Shown piece after piece: positions 1-12,390 of a DNA stretch of 64,000 nucleotides. Location: NCBI GenBank assembly GCA_003508835.1, contig PUFA01000204.1, positions 2,418,001 through 2,482,000 of the forward strand. Direction: 5' to 3'. The notes beneath the pieces were generated by a model that searched no databases, was not told where the DNA came from, and saw nothing but the letters and a program-made list of their open reading frames with translations. Numbering within the stretch: position 1 is the first letter of the stretch; each line of letters opens with the position of its first letter. The DNA comes from Eonycteris spelaea. Lineage: Eukaryota; Chordata; Mammalia; Chiroptera; Pteropodidae. Made by a program: the position numbers and the translations under genes.

Positions 1-540
1 CTCCTTTCTTAGTGGTGAGAAGTGCAAGATGCAGTAAGTTGACCTCTACTTTGTAAAGGACGTCCTAGCATGCTCCAGGCCACTTGACCCCCCCAAAACT
101 TCACTGCTGTGATAGGCTCCTGAAACTTTGTAGGGTTACTCTTCTACACTCTGTAGTGCATATATCTACCAAGGCTTCCAATATCCAAATAGTCTGGTTT
201 CCTTTGGAAATCATATGATAGAGGATGAGAGAATTAACATAGCCCTGAGGCAAACCGTAAGGTATACCGTTGTCTGTCTCATATGAATGTGAGCTGCTTC
301 TATCCTCTTTCCTAATGGAAAAGAATATACTTGCTAGGTCTGTGGCCCAATCCAGATACCTGCAGTTCTGTTGATCTACCCTGGCAGGTTTACCACCTCT
401 GGCACGCAGATGCAGTTAGGACTTCCACTCAGTTGAGTTTGTGGTGGTCTGCCACAATATGCAGTCTACTACAGTCTAGAGAATCTGTTTGGATTATGTG
501 AGGGCCAGACTTAATGGAATTATGGCAAGGACCATCAACT
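1..540. other. intronic sequence, nothing recognised
   Basis: This stretch lies upstream of the first visible exon of the plus-strand gene and is therefore probably intron. It has no long open frame and I recognise no repeat family in it. Confidence 0.4.
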
Positions 541-544
541 CTTG

Positions 545-955
545 AATTAGAGTTCTTCAGAGAAACAGGACCAATAGGATATATAGAAAGAGAAGGGGAA
601 AGATTTATTTTAAGGAAGTAGCTCTCGTGATGGGCTGGCAAGTTTGAAATTTGCAGGACAGGCCAACAAGCAGGAGACCCAGGGAAGAGTATGTTGTAGT
701 CTAGAATCTGGGGGGAATCTGGAGGCAAAACTCCTTCTTCATCAGGAGACTATAGTCTTTTTTCTTAGGGCCTGTAACTGAGTAAATAAGGCCCACCCAC
801 ATTATAGAGGGTAATTTGCTTTATTCAAAGTCTACTGACTTAATTACATCTAAAAAAAATATTTTTACAGTAACTTCCAGACTAATATTTAATGAAGCAA
901 CTGGGCACTATAACCTTGACAAGTTGATGCAGTAAACATCACACCCCTGTATCCT
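545..955 (-). repeat. old LTR relic (ERV-L/MaLR-like)
   Basis: Read on the minus strand, the stretch resembles a widespread mammalian LTR-type repeat. It contains the block reading 'CTATTGGTCCTGTTTCTCTG', an upstream poly(A)-like AAATAAATC region, and a 'GTGGGTGGGCC' block. It is degraded, has no internal retroviral sequence beside it, and I am not sure of the family name. It sits in an intron of the plus-strand gene. Confidence 0.5.
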
Positions 956-1423
956 TTAGATCTATAGGTGACACTAACCTCTGCCATTCCTCCCATTATG
1001 TTTTTATTTTTTAATAACTCCTTTGGCCAGAATGTGAGAATGGCAACTTAAGAAGCTTCCACTTGGCCTTCTATGACAGCTCCAAAAAGCCATCGCAGAG
1101 TATGCTTTATAGCACCATTCCTGGTACCAATTGTGTAAGTGGAGGATTGGGCAGACTTGAAACAAATACCTCATCTGATCCTGTCTTGGCACTATGGAGC
1201 TAGATGGTCCTTCCTAGTTGTCCCAACATGGACAAAGAATATAGGCCTTTGTCCTCCTGCTTTTCCAGTCATTGGATGCAGGCAGCTTGCTTTAGCTGAG
1301 TACAGTTCTAGTGGGGACTCTGAGAGAGTCCCAGCAGCTAGTGGAATGAGTACCTTGGCGCTGAAGCCAGGATCTGGGTGGTGCAACACAGCATCCACTA
1401 TCATGTGACCATATTTGTTTTTT

Positions 1424-1690
1424 TTTAAATACCAGCTTTATTGAGATGTAATTCACATACCATAAAATCCATTGGTTTTTAGTATATTCATAGAGTTGTG
1501 CATCCATCATCACAACCTAATTTTAGAACAGTCCCATCACTTCAAAAAGAAACCTTATACCTATTAGCAGTCCCTAGTTTCCCCTCCCCCAAGGCAACCA
1601 CTAATTTACTTTCTGCCTCTATGAATTTGTCTGTTGTAGACATTTCATATAAATAGAATCATACAGTATGTGGTCTTTCCCATGATGCTT
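1424..1690 (-). repeat. L1 3' end, antisense
   Basis: The block 'CAGCTTTATTGAGATGTAAT', followed by a pyrimidine-rich run with 'GGCAACCACTAAT' and 'TCATACAGTATGTGGTC', is the antisense signature of old L1 3' UTRs. It is intronic and contains no intact reading frame. Confidence 0.75.
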
Positions 1691-3345
1691 TTAAAATGCA
1701 ATTTGACTCTCACCATTTAACTGAATGCTTTTGCTCTCATGTCATTAAAACATGAAAAATTAAAGAGGAAGGATAATTAGAATTTAACAATTTATTTGAC
1801 ATGTCACCTGATATTTTGTCTTTAGACACATGCTTTCAAGCAAAAATTCCAGTGCATTCTTTTCCTCAAGAGAAAATAGTAGCAAATACTATTACTGTTT
1901 TCTAATTCCTTATATTACTCAAGCCATTTTGACATCTCTAAAATTCCTGGAAGCTTCATAATTAAAGTGTTATTGAAATATAAGATCCTTTTGACTAATC
2001 TCAATACGTGGCCCTAAAATTTCAGTCTGTAAATGTCATTTCTAGCATATTTTACAGAAATATCCACATTTTTTTTTGCCATTTAGCCAATGCTGACTAG
2101 AGGTTGAATCCTAATAATTTAGAACCATTTGAATGATAAATGTGAAATAGGTTTAAAAAATTCTTTACTTTTATTGGAGCCACTAAATAATAGCATTTCC
2201 TACTTTGCATAGGTTTTATAGATAAAACTCGAAAATCCAGACATTGGCATGTACTCAGTAAATGTTGAATGAAAAAAAGTGATAGAATGAGTGAATTCAG
2301 TTATTAAGAAAGTTGATCATGTAGGGAAAATCTGAATCTAAAATTTAATACATTCATTTGTTTAATTTTTTCTTGCCGTTAAAGTTAAAACCTAAACATT
2401 TATTTAAAAAATACTGGAAAGATTCTTACTTGGAAAATAATGTGATGAGCTGTTGAGGGCAGTGTTACTGGTTCTCAACTTGGCAGGTAGTCAGTATTTA
2501 CATAACTTTGTAAAAATTTAGTTCCATGAAGTAAAGTATATTAGACTAGGAGTTAGGGAAGCTAGGTGTGACCTAGGCTCTGTGGCTAACTTTTGATTCT
2601 AAGGTTTCCAAGTAAAGTCTGATACATGGTTTTATGTGTTTTATTTCTCTATTTTTCAATTTGATGTACTTTAGAATACATTGAGAACAGAAAGCACTGA
2701 TGTAATTTACTCCTGTTTAAGAAATAATGACAACTATGTTTTATTGATGTAGTTATTCATTCCCTTATTCAACCATTGTTTTTGAGTATCTCCTATATGC
2801 TAGGGGATTAAAAGTGAATAAGATTAGTTTTTGTCATCACATTATTCCTACAGTTTATGAAATACAGCATGGTGTGTAAAAGCCCTAAAGGCAAAAGACA
2901 CTCTTTCTTATTGGCTGCATGATCCTGGCTGTGTTACTCTGTGTCCCTGTGTTTAATATGGAAGAGGTAATTTGAGTGCCTGTATTTCCTGGGGCCTCAA
3001 TAGATGTTAACTACAGCCCCACATCCTTTAACTGCTGCATTTAAGACAAGTAGAAACTTTAAAACTGAGAGTCATAATTGATCCTAAAAAGAAGTTCATA
3101 TTCTTTTCTCTTGTAGAACTGAAATAATAGGAAAAGAATTGGCTTTTTCGAAGGAACTTAGAATTCTGAACACTTACACATTCAGTTTTAGAAAGGAACT
3201 GTCTACTTAACATGCTGCCTATTCTAGGGTGTGAGTTCATATATGTTTGTGTGATTTTAAAGAGAAGCTATGTGTCTTTGGGTATTTATAGAATTCAGAG
3301 TACTTTCCATAGACATCATCTGTTTTTTCATTTTTTTTTTTTTAG
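1691..3345. other. AT-rich intron
   Basis: AT-rich intron sequence ending in a long polypyrimidine tract and AG at 3344-3345. A short L2/MIR-like stretch is visible around 2755-2830. No exon-like reading frame with good splice sites was found elsewhere in it. Confidence 0.5.
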
Positions 3346-3511
3346 ATAGATAAAAGCCCTGAAGGACAATTCACTCAGCTTATGACATTGCCCAAAACCT
3401 TACAGCAACAAATAAATCAAATTATGGACCCTCCTGGAAAAAACAGAGATGTAGAAGAAACTTTATTACAAGTTGCTCATGATCCTGACTGTGGAGAGGT
3501 AGTGCGACTAG
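3346..3511 (+). CDS. internal coding exon of an unrecognised gene (exon A)
   Basis: The exon is 166 bp, entered through a T-rich tract ending TTTAG and left through a GTATGT donor at 3512. It is open throughout in one frame. It encodes 55 residues starting IDKSPEGQFT and ending CGEVVRL, and leaves one base of a split codon (phase 1). Composition is hydrophilic with amphipathic helix-like segments (LPKTLQQQINQIM, VEETLLQVAH). No membrane segment, signal peptide or catalytic motif is visible. The next exon at 4869 accepts the split codon in frame, which is the main support for both exons. Earlier exons must lie before the window. I could not match the peptide to a family I know. Confidence 0.8.
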
Positions 3512-3874
3512 GTATGTTTATGAATTTGACGTTAAGGAAGTGCTGGCTGTGGGTAAAAGCAAACTTTGTTTGTGACTGAGACGTGTTCGTTATTCTTTCT
3601 TACCTAGTAAGATCAAGAGATAGATTGCTTCTAGGAAGAAGAAAGCAGTAAAAAACTGGATTTTTTCCAAATCTAAATTTTCATTTGTTTGAAGTAGGGG
3701 TGGTTAAAGTACTTCCATTTTCAGATTCCTGGGTCCTAAATCACTGTCAAAGGGGAAAAACAATGTTTCTTTTGGTCCTAAGCACATAACTTCTAGAAGT
3801 TATTTCAAAGACATGTCTGTTTTCTTCATGGTGGTCTAAGAAGGAAGGAGACTGGTGACATTTTTAATGCTTTT

Positions 3875-3930
3875 ATAACATCAAGAACACAGCTCTCATC
3901 AGATAACATTAAGAACACAGCTCTCATCAG
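3875..3930. repeat. two-copy tandem duplication, 28 bp unit
   Basis: Units 3875-3902 and 3903-3930 are adjacent and differ at one base (ATC versus ATT near the start). The repeat core is 'AAGAACACAGCTCTCATCAG'. It lies in the intron between exons A and B. Confidence 0.9.
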
Positions 3931-4149
3931 CCAGCTCCCATTCAGTGTGTCATAGTGTGTTCAGCAGTTTTCCCCCGACATGGCCCATGTTCCACACATC
4001 ATCCCCAGGGCCTCCCAGATGTTCTCCCAAAACTCTGAACCTTATCTTCAGAGACCCACTTCCCTTTGAGGTGTTAAAGGTAATTTATGAGGTCAGTCAG
4101 TAAAGAGATATTTAGGAAATTGAAAATGATTCCCTCCCTCAGAAGAGTG

Positions 4150-4745
4150 TGCTCTCCTATTTCATTGGGCGCATATTTACTGAGCTCCTCCAAGGTGCAA
4201 ACCAATGTGCTAGGTGCAATTCATAGTGACGATATTGAACAATTAGCTACAGTAAGTGGGCTCCATGCACAGTCTCTCAGGGACCTGCCCCAGGTTGTCA
4301 GCGTATATGTTTAGGTCACCAGCTACCTATTCTGAAGATAAATATGGAGGCATATCATTTGTTGTTTTTCATTTTAACATAATTCCGGTCACGGTGTGAT
4401 CTCTGTTGCCTTTCTGAGAGCATGGGGGACTATGCTGTTACTTCTCACTAAAAAGTCCTCTGTATGTGTTTTCATAATGAAAGTTTTTCCTCTGGGCAGA
4501 AACATTTGTTTTGTTTTATCTTTTCACATCTTGGAATTAATAACAAACAGCCTTAAGCAGATTTAAAGTCATAAAATGGTCTTCAAGGGTCACTAACCCA
4601 ACCCACTTTAAGACGAGGAGGCCCAGGCCCAGGTTGAGGTCAGTCGTTCACCTGTGCTCACACAGCTCGTTGGTGACACGTCTGGCAGCTCTCGTCTCCT
4701 GGCCCTCAATTTTGATACCCTTTCCACTGTCACTCTGTGATACGA
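4150..4745. repeat. L2-like and MIR fragments
   Basis: Around 4155-4240 there is an L2/MIR-like 'TTTACTGAGCTCCTCCAAGG' stretch. From about 4590 to 4745 there is an antisense MIR ('GAGGAGGCCCAGG', then 'CACACAGCTCGTTGG' and a 'TGGCAGCTC' block). Both are heavily diverged and intronic. Confidence 0.55.
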
Positions 4746-4868
4746 GGACAGAGATAGATTTGCTGATTTTATTTGGATAACAAGAAAGAATATTTAGTTT
4801 CAGGTTTTAAAAGTGTCGAGATGACTAACATCTGGCTTTTTTGGCATCGTTGTTGGTTTTCCTCACAG

Positions 4869-4931
4869 GGCTTTCAGCAATCGTGAGACCTTCTAGTATG
4901 AGACAGAGCACCAAAGGGGTTTTCACTGCTG
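4869..4931 (+). CDS. internal coding exon of the same gene (exon B)
   Basis: The exon is 63 bp with acceptor CCTCACAG at 4861-4868 and donor GTAAGA at 4932. It takes the phase-1 base from exon A to make a glycine codon, then reads LSAIVRPSSMRQSTKGVFTA, and leaves one base of a split codon. Length (63) and phase keep the frame open to the next exon at 13860. The serine/threonine-rich, basic segment looks like a linker rather than a folded domain. The first 39 intron bases after its donor are copied nearly exactly 533 bp downstream (see the repeat at 5466). Confidence 0.75.
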
Positions 4932-4932
4932 G

Positions 4933-5504
4933 TAAGAACTTTAGAAAATCTGTATATTTAATGAAGCTTCTGGACTGAGTGAACTCAGCATCCCTGGTTA
5001 AAATGGAAAGCTTTGTTTGTATCCTGCAAGTACTTGTGAAATGCTAAATTTTGCTGTTCATAAACTAAGACATTGCAATAACGAACAGACAGGCAGACAG
5101 CACTATAATCTGGTCATCTAAAAAAGTCAAACTATGTGAGGTACTGTTGGAAGGCTTTACTGCCTTTATAAGTTTTCTGATTAACTCCTTATGTGTAGGT
5201 TTTTCTCTCATGTTTTTTACTTATGAAAGTTATTGTTGCATATTGTTGCAGAAGCAGTAGTACCTTTCCCTTCTCCCCCATTTTCCCTCTCCAGAAACAA
5301 CTACTTCTAACTCTTAGTGGGTTATTTTTGTTTTCACTGCTAGTTCTCTAAATAATAAGTTTATATTGCTGCTGCTTTGCTTTTCAAATTTAGGCATTAT
5401 CTATTGACTTCTCACTGTAGTAGAATAGAATTTAACTCTTCCATGCACTTTTTTTAAAATTTACTTAAGAACTTTAGAAAATCTGTATACTTAATGAAGC
5501 TTCT
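4933..5504 (+). repeat. dispersed direct repeat, 39 bp copies 533 bp apart
   Basis: Copies at 4933-4971 and 5466-5504 are 38/39 identical (one T/C difference). The first begins inside the exon B splice donor. No flanking transposon signature surrounds either copy. Confidence 0.9.
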
Positions 5505-5949
5505 AGTTTCATGTATATAATACATCTATATAGTTCATAAAACAATCCCCTAACTACTCCCTCCCTCCCCTGGCCCTCTTCGTGGCCATCATATTTCCAT
5601 GCACTCTTATGACACACCCTCGACCCTCCCACCCCTCTGTCCTAATATTTGTTATATTGTAGTTTTGGTAAAGTCAGTCTTCACAGTTTACATCGTATGA
5701 CCATGTTAATAAGATTCATGGGTCAGCCACATAATATATGTTTCCTTTTCTGCACAACTTCCTTTTCCAAGGAGTTTGTCTCTACCTGTCTCATCTGTGT
5801 ATCTCCTTTTCTGCATATCACGTCCTTTACCTTTATGGCACACACTCTCGTTATGGCAAAGCACACCATGCAGTAAATTTCTAAGAAAGAGTGCATGGAA
5901 GACAAATTTGGAGACTATGTGTGTCTAAACATATCTTTATTCTACGCTC

Positions 5950-6570
5950 ACACTTAATTGAGACTTAAGCTACAGATGGAATGGAAATCGTTTTTCTTTA
6001 GAATTTTGAGGTCATTGCTCCAGCTAATCTTCTGACTTCCAGGATTGCTGTCGAAATCCAAAGCCATTCTGATTCTTAATCCTTTGTGTACATCCTTTCT
6101 AGAAGCATGTTAGATCGTTATTCTCTCCCTGGGTTCTGAAATTTCTCAGTGATGTGCTTCGTTGTGAGACTGTTTTTATCTGTTATACTGGGTATTCATT
6201 GCTCTTTCAGTTGGGAAACTCAGAATATAAGAAATTTTTTTTTCTTTACTTTCTTTCTATCTGTTTTCGCTCTTCTTTCTGGAACTCCTTTTGTTCAAAT
6301 ATTGGACCTCCTAGGCTAGTCCTTTGGTTTTCCTTCTAACTCTTCTTTTCTCTCCTATTTTTGATCTCTTTGTCCTTTTGATTTGCTCTCTTAACTTTAG
6401 TTTCCACCCCTTCTATGGAGTTAAATTTCTGCTATTACATTTTCAATTTCCAGCAGTTCTTTTTGTTTTCTTTTTTTTTTTTTTTTTGTTCTCTGATATA
6501 TGTGTGTATATGTATGTGTGTATAAATTTTAAAACATCCCGTTCTTGTTTTATGGACTTAAGCCTTTGAA
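5950..6570 (-). repeat. ancient LINE-like relic
   Basis: The segments 'TCTGGAACTCCTTTTGTTC', 'ATTGGACCTCCTAGGCTAG' and 'TTTCAATTTCCAGCAGTTC' follow the order of a common old mammalian LINE-type repeat in antisense. The relic is diverged and cut by a T-rich tract near 6471-6488. I am not sure of the family name. Confidence 0.45.
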
Positions 6571-8526
6571 CATATCTTTGGATGTTGCCACATTGCCCTC
6601 CCAGATGGTTATATCAATTTATAGCCCCACTGGTAGTAAATGAAGTTCTTGTTTCTCCCCATTCTTTCCAACACTTGGAACTGTCAACTGATGGCCTTTT
6701 CTAGTTCAGTCTTTCTTATGTAACCATGTACTGAGCGTCTCTCATGTGCTAGCCATGCAGGTTAGAAAGTGAACACAAGACACCATCCTGCCTTCAAGAA
6801 GTTCATAATCTAGAAAGGGAGACAGGCATAATTGGCTCAGAGCTAATGCAGAGAAGGGAGTGGTCTTTCATCCTGATTCTGATCCCTGGGTTGGAGATAG
6901 CCAGGGAGCTGCCTTGGTCACACCCCTTAATGTTTCACCCAGCTTCCTGGATACACAGCAGAGAACTTGGCCTCAAGGACACTGTGTGGCTCTCCTGAAT
7001 CTTTGGAAAGATTCAGCCAACGATTCAAGAAAGATTTAGTAGTACCTGTGCCATACCTTCTCAGCTGAAGATTTTCCTACAACTCAGGGGTACATAGCTT
7101 TGCATTTCCAGCTAAGATATTTATTTAATGTGTGTTCCTGCTGATTTATCCTGGCAAGGCTGAAGATGAGGTGCTTTTGTTTGCTTGGGTGGTTCAGGCT
7201 GTTAATATGTGTTTTGCATGATTGCAGCTCCCTTGCTATAACACTCCTTGGGTGTGGCTGAATGCTTGAGTTTTTTTATTTGTGGGGTTTTTTTGTTTTG
7301 GGGGGTTTTTTGGTTTCCTGTGCTATAAGAAATTACTATATTTATTGGTGGTTTTTTTTTTTTAGTTGTGAGAATGGTAGTGTGACAGGGTTTTGAAAAG
7401 TTCCTTTTCTTCTAGAAATACATACTAAAATATTTACAGATGAAATGAAATGTCTGAGATTTGCTTCAAAATAAAATGTGGAGGGAAGTGAGTAAGGAGT
7501 AAATGACGCAAGATCGATCATGAGTTAATACATTGTCGAAGCTGGATGAAGATACATGGAGACATATTGTATTATTCTTTTATAAGTTTTAATTTTTCTC
7601 AAATAAAAGGTTGTTAAAAATCCAACATCATCTCTTGACACTTCAACCTGAATAAATCTTTGGTCCTCTTTCCACTCGTCCTTCCCAGTTGCCACCAGAG
7701 GGCAGTGGGGAACACCTCACAGATCACACAGCCCAGATTTCTGTGTGGCTGTGGAGTGCCCATTGTAGGGTCCTCTAATGGCTTACCATTTGCTTCCCTT
7801 CCCCTTCTAAACATGCCTTATTGGCTTGAGAAGTCCAGAGTAACAGAAAGTCTGTAACCTGCACTGAGGATGAAGAAATTGTGGAAAGTGATGAGCATCC
7901 CTTCACATTCTGGCTTCTCAGGTTTATGGTGGTTGTGGATTATTGTCATAATCCACAGCACAGGCTAAGGGCAAGGGTTTGTGAACCCCAGAGACTAGGT
8001 TTCAAATTCCAACTTAAATGCTATGACTTAGGCAAGTTACATAATTTTTCTGAGTTTTAATTTCACAGCTGTAATTATACCTGCCTCTCCAGGTTATGAA
8101 GATTATTGTATCTTGAATATATAAAAGCATCTAACACTGTACCTAGTCTTTCTTCTTTTGATATCATTTTCTAAAAGTTTCCTGACCTCTCTTTAGGACA
8201 TGGCTCTTTTGCACTGTAGTGTTCAAATCGTATTAGTCCTTTAACCAGTCCCTTAACCTCTAGCTGGATGAAGTAAACTAGCAATGAAAGAAACTGAATG
8301 GCTGGTTTGCTTGTTTCTCTTTCCTCTTAACTACACAGCAAGCTTCAGAACCTCCATCCTCCCACACTTTGTTCTTTAGAAGTCCTCTTATTGCAGATTT
8401 AGCAATTGTTTTGCCTTACTTTTGCTGAGTTCATCTTTTCAAAATCCTCATAGTTCTGCATCTGTTCACTTTTCAAGCCAAGTAACGTACATCTGCAGGG
8501 TGAGAAAACCCGTGTATTTGGTTGAG
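6571..8526. other. intron with short old repeats
   Basis: Intronic sequence. An L2/MIR-like stretch is visible at about 6715-6840 ('ACTGAGCGTCTCTCATGTGC'), and a MIR-like one at about 7985-8130. T- and G-rich low-complexity sequence lies at 7271-7365. No convincing exon was seen. Confidence 0.4.
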
Positions 8527-8753
8527 TTTTTATTTATTTTTTTTTTATTATTTTTACTTTTTAGGTGAGGTAAGGCTTGATTGACCTCACAGGTTGCAAG
8601 GACCTTGTCAGCTTACAATCCTTCTTTTTTAATTTTTTACACCTACAGCACCTGCTCTTTCTAGGTGGTCTCCCATCCAAATACTAACCAGGCCCTGCTT
8701 AGCTTCCGAGATCAGACAGGATCGGGCTTGTTCAAGGTAGCATGGCCATAGAC
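8527..8753 (-). mobile_element. 5S rRNA-derived SINE-like insertion (fruit-bat MEG-R type suspected)
   Basis: On the minus strand, 8753 down to about 8643 is a diverged, nearly complete 5S rRNA sequence. It has the start GTCTATGGCC, the internal control region around 'GAAGCTAAGCAGGGCC', and 'GGATGGGAGACC'. About 60 bases of unrelated sequence follow (8583-8625), then an A-rich tail at about 8527-8566 (T-rich on the plus strand). Imperfect flanking repeats (TGAGTTTTTATT on the left, CGAAGTTTTATT on the right) fit target-site duplication. A 5S head plus a unique body and an A-rich tail is the layout of the 5S-derived SINEs described in fruit bats. With only one copy in the window, a one-off 5S pseudogene cannot be excluded. 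Confidence 0.65.
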
Positions 8754-9639
8754 GAAGTTTTATTCCTTTGTAGCCATTATCACTCCACTTCTTTGCAGCC
8801 TCCTACTCATAATGGGGGTAAAAAAGTTTCAATCTTCCTCTTATCCAGCAAATACCTTTTATATTCAAATACAATTTAGTTCAGACAAGTAGCTAGCCAG
8901 GAGCTAAGCTTGGGGTCAGAAGACATTGCCTTGAAGTTGTGGTTACTCATTTTTTGGCTCTGTCACCTTGGTATATCAGTTAGCCCTCTGCCTTAAAATG
9001 GCAGGGCCACTAATACCCAGTTTACAGGGTGCTCTGAGAGTCTCCAGTACGTTACCCAAACTTAGGTGAGTCTAGTCTAAATCTCACTCTATTCCTAGAA
9101 AAGCTGGAAGCCAGGCATCCATAACCAGCTCAGAGGATTGCCCTTTCTCATAAGCCATGTTCGATAACACAGCAGCATATTCTTATGCAGTCTTTTCACG
9201 TTCTGTCTTTGTAAGTTCCCTTGAAATTCCCTGACCATCAGATACACCCAGAGACGTAAGGACAGAAATGCTTCCAAAACCAAACACTTTTTTTCCCTTT
9301 ACCTTGAGATGTGATCATTTAAAAAATAATGTTGCCTCCTCTTAGACTGTGATCTTGGTAGAATTTCAAAGTTATCATCGGGGTAGTGGGTCAGCCGCTG
9401 GAGCCAGCCAGCTTAGGAGTAGCCTGAGATTGTTTAGCCTCGTAACACGTGCCTGCCCCTCCTTTCACAGTAGCGGCAGATGGCATCACATCTCAAACTG
9501 GTAACAGAAGACCAGCTAAGCGAACTGTCATATTCTGAGCAGCAGCCGTCTTTTATGTTTCTAATCTGATTGGAGAGAAATAGAACTGTTTGGGTATTCT
9601 GGTATGGGAACTAGGAGAGAAATGGGGGAATTTAGTGAT

Positions 9640-10035
9640 TAGACTGAGAAGTAAGCCACAGCCAGACAAGGGAAGGCATCAAAAGCCATAGAAAGGAATT
9701 CAGAGTTTATTCCGAGAGTAGAGGGAAGCCACTGAAGGCCTATAGAAAGACCACTATAGCTAGAGAATAGAGAACAGATTGAAGGGAGATAAAGCTACTG
9801 CTTGGGAAACTGGTTAGATATGGTTGCAGCCAGCCAGGTGAGGAATTTTGGAAGCCCAGACTCAGTAGAAGCAGAGAGAAAAGATGCAAGAAATATTTGG
9901 AAAGCAGATTACCAGGTCTACTTAGTGGCTGGAGGGATATGGGAAATGAAGGAGGAAAATGAGTAACAGATAACTCCCAGGTTTCTGGCTTAGGGAGCAA
10001 TAGATGGTGCTGTTCCAGGATGTGAGGAAGGTTAG
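9640..10035. repeat. L2 LINE fragment
   Basis: A diverged GA-rich L2-type stretch, with phrases such as 'GGAATTTTGGAAGCCCAGAC' and 'ATAACTCCCAGGTTTCTGGC'. It lies in the long intron between exons B and C and has no intact frame. Confidence 0.5.
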
Positions 10036-11039
10036 AGTTTAATTTTTGAAATCTGGCTTTATTTTTCTTCACCTGATTTTCTAGTCAATCACAATTAACT
10101 CTGGGGACAGGTACCTGTTTACTTCTCTAGCTTCAAAAGATTCAACTGAATTAACAAGGCAGGTTCAGTCATGTTACTAAAAAGATTCTGGCATGCCTTA
10201 GTTGATTCTTACCAGCCCTTTGCTGGAACACAATAGAATGGATCATTCATTGACCTCTAGTTCTGATCTCTTATAACTAAAACATTTTAAAATGAGTTGT
10301 ACTTCTGCCTCTGAAGATGTTTTCTTTGTAGATATATCTAACTGTGTTTGGATATTAATTGGAAGAATGTTGAGAGTTTATTGATTTTTCCCTCCTAAAG
10401 ATCCAAAATATAGAATTATGGGAAGGTAGAGACCTCTCACAACCTAATCATCTCTGACTCACATTATTTCTTGGAGAATTTTGTCTGCCATTGGACCCAT
10501 CAGTTTAATGTCACACATGGAATTTATAGTCTTACATATGTAGTAACTTTACTGTAGGTCATGTGAAGCAAGCGGGAAGGCAACAGAAGAAAAACCTTAG
10601 GAGCCGTATATTGAAGTAGATTTCTGTATATTTCGAAAACAAAATCCTGAATTCATATGGTAAATAAGGTAAGAAATGGTTTAAAAACATTTCATCCTTA
10701 GATAAATAAGGATCTGTCTAAAGAAGGTGTATCTAAAGAGGTGTTGCATCTTTTTCCATTGGGGAAGGAACAAAGACAGTTTTCTCTATCAGGCTGTCTT
10801 CCCTCAAGCCACATTCTAAATACAAACTTCCCAAATCACCATCCTTTTTTTTAGAAAGGAAGAAGAAACCGAAAGTAAGCTTTTATATAGGCCAAATAGA
10901 ATCCTATGGAGTGTAAACTGTGTGAAGGAAGAGACCGTAACTGTTGTTCATACCAGTATCCTCAACAACTCAGTGTCTTATATATATGGGTGCTCAGTAA
11001 ATACTCATTCAGTGTATTTCAGTAACTGAATAAATTAAA

Positions 11040-12010
11040 GATTCTAGACCTTCTGTAGAATGGGAAATCTCCAGGTATACAGGAAAGTACACAAATCATA
11101 CATTTGGTGAATTTTCATAAAGTGAACACATTTAGGAGCCTAGTACTCAGATGAAGAAATAAAACAGTACTAGTCCCCAGAACCCACCTGTGCCCAGTTA
11201 CAGCCACTACTCCTCCAAGAGTAACCACTGTCCTTACTTCTAATGCCGTGTTTCTGTTTTGCCCATTTTTGAACTTTATATAAATATACACTCTCTTGTG
11301 TCTTTCTCTCCATAACATCAGTGAGATTCCTTATGGTGTTGGAAATAGTACTGGTTCATTTATTCTCATTGCATCCAGGCCATTTGTATGAATGTGCACA
11401 ATTTATCCACTCTACTTCTGATGATTTCTTGCGTTGTTTCCAGTTTGGGGTTATTACAGGTAGTACCACTGTGCATGTTTTTATGCCTGTCTTTTGGTGA
11501 GTGTATTTCTGCAGTTCTGTTAGGTATAAACTTGGGGGTAGAATTATTTGATCTAAAGTGAGTGAATGTTTAACTGAGGTAGGTACTACCAAACAGTTGT
11601 CGGAATTGCACTCTCACTTAGAGTTCCTTGGCCAAAACTTGATATGGGTCTTTTTCCTTTTAGGTACTCTGGTAAGTGAGTAAGGTTATCATACTGGAGT
11701 TATAATTTATATTTTCCTGATCATTAATTAAATTGGGCATTTGTTCATGTGCTTATTTGGATCTCTTTTGTAAAGTACCTATTTTAATCTTTGCTCTTTT
11801 TTCTGTTGAGTTGTCTGCCTTTTCTTGCTGAATTCTCTGTATAGTCTAGATATGGGTCCTTTGTGGGATATATGTAATACAAAAATCTTCCATTCTGGGG
11901 TTTGTTGTTTCATTCTCTTAATGATGTCTTTTGGTGAAAAGACAGCTTATCCATTTTGTCCTTTATAGTTAGCAGCTTTTTGTGTCCTGTTTAGGAAATT
12001 TGGCCTACTC
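11040..12010 (-). repeat. L1 3' region, antisense
   Basis: The antisense L1 order is clear: 'TGGTGAATTTTCATAAAGTG', later a degenerate 'GTTTCCAGTTTGGGG' and 'GAATTGCACTCTCAC' region, then 'AATTTGGCCTACTCC'. Many indels and stops are present. It is intronic. Confidence 0.65.
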
Positions 12011-12239
12011 CAGATTCATGAAGTTTAAGTCCACCTTTGTTGCAATTAGAATATTAAGGCAGAAAGGACCCTTTATTGTGATCTGTTCTTAACTTTTTGC
12101 AGATCCTGGCTCCCTGTGAAAAGCTGGCTAAAACTCTGGACCTTCTGCACAGAAGTGCACATGTGTACTACACAATAAACTGCTACAGTTCCAGGGTGTT
12201 CACAGACTGACATTGAAGCCTGTTCATGGGCCCCTTGTT

Positions 12240-12390
12240 AGAGAACCCCTAACCTAGTCCAACCTAGTCATTGTGCCAGTGAGGAAATCGAGGCCCAGAG
12301 AGGATAGAGCCACACTGTAAGTTTGTAGCCCAGCTGGGACTAGAATCCAGGTTTCTTGACTCTTCTTCCAGTGCCCTTTGTAATGATTCT
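12240..12390 (-). repeat. MIR SINE
   Basis: The antisense MIR core 'GAGGAAATCGAGGCCCAGAG' is followed by 'CCCAGCTGGGACTAGAATCC'. It is an old element in the intron. Confidence 0.75.

Noticed and set aside
8643..8753. Functional 5S rRNA gene
   Set aside because: It has many substitutions and a deletion within the coding region and lacks the T-run terminator at the 5S end.
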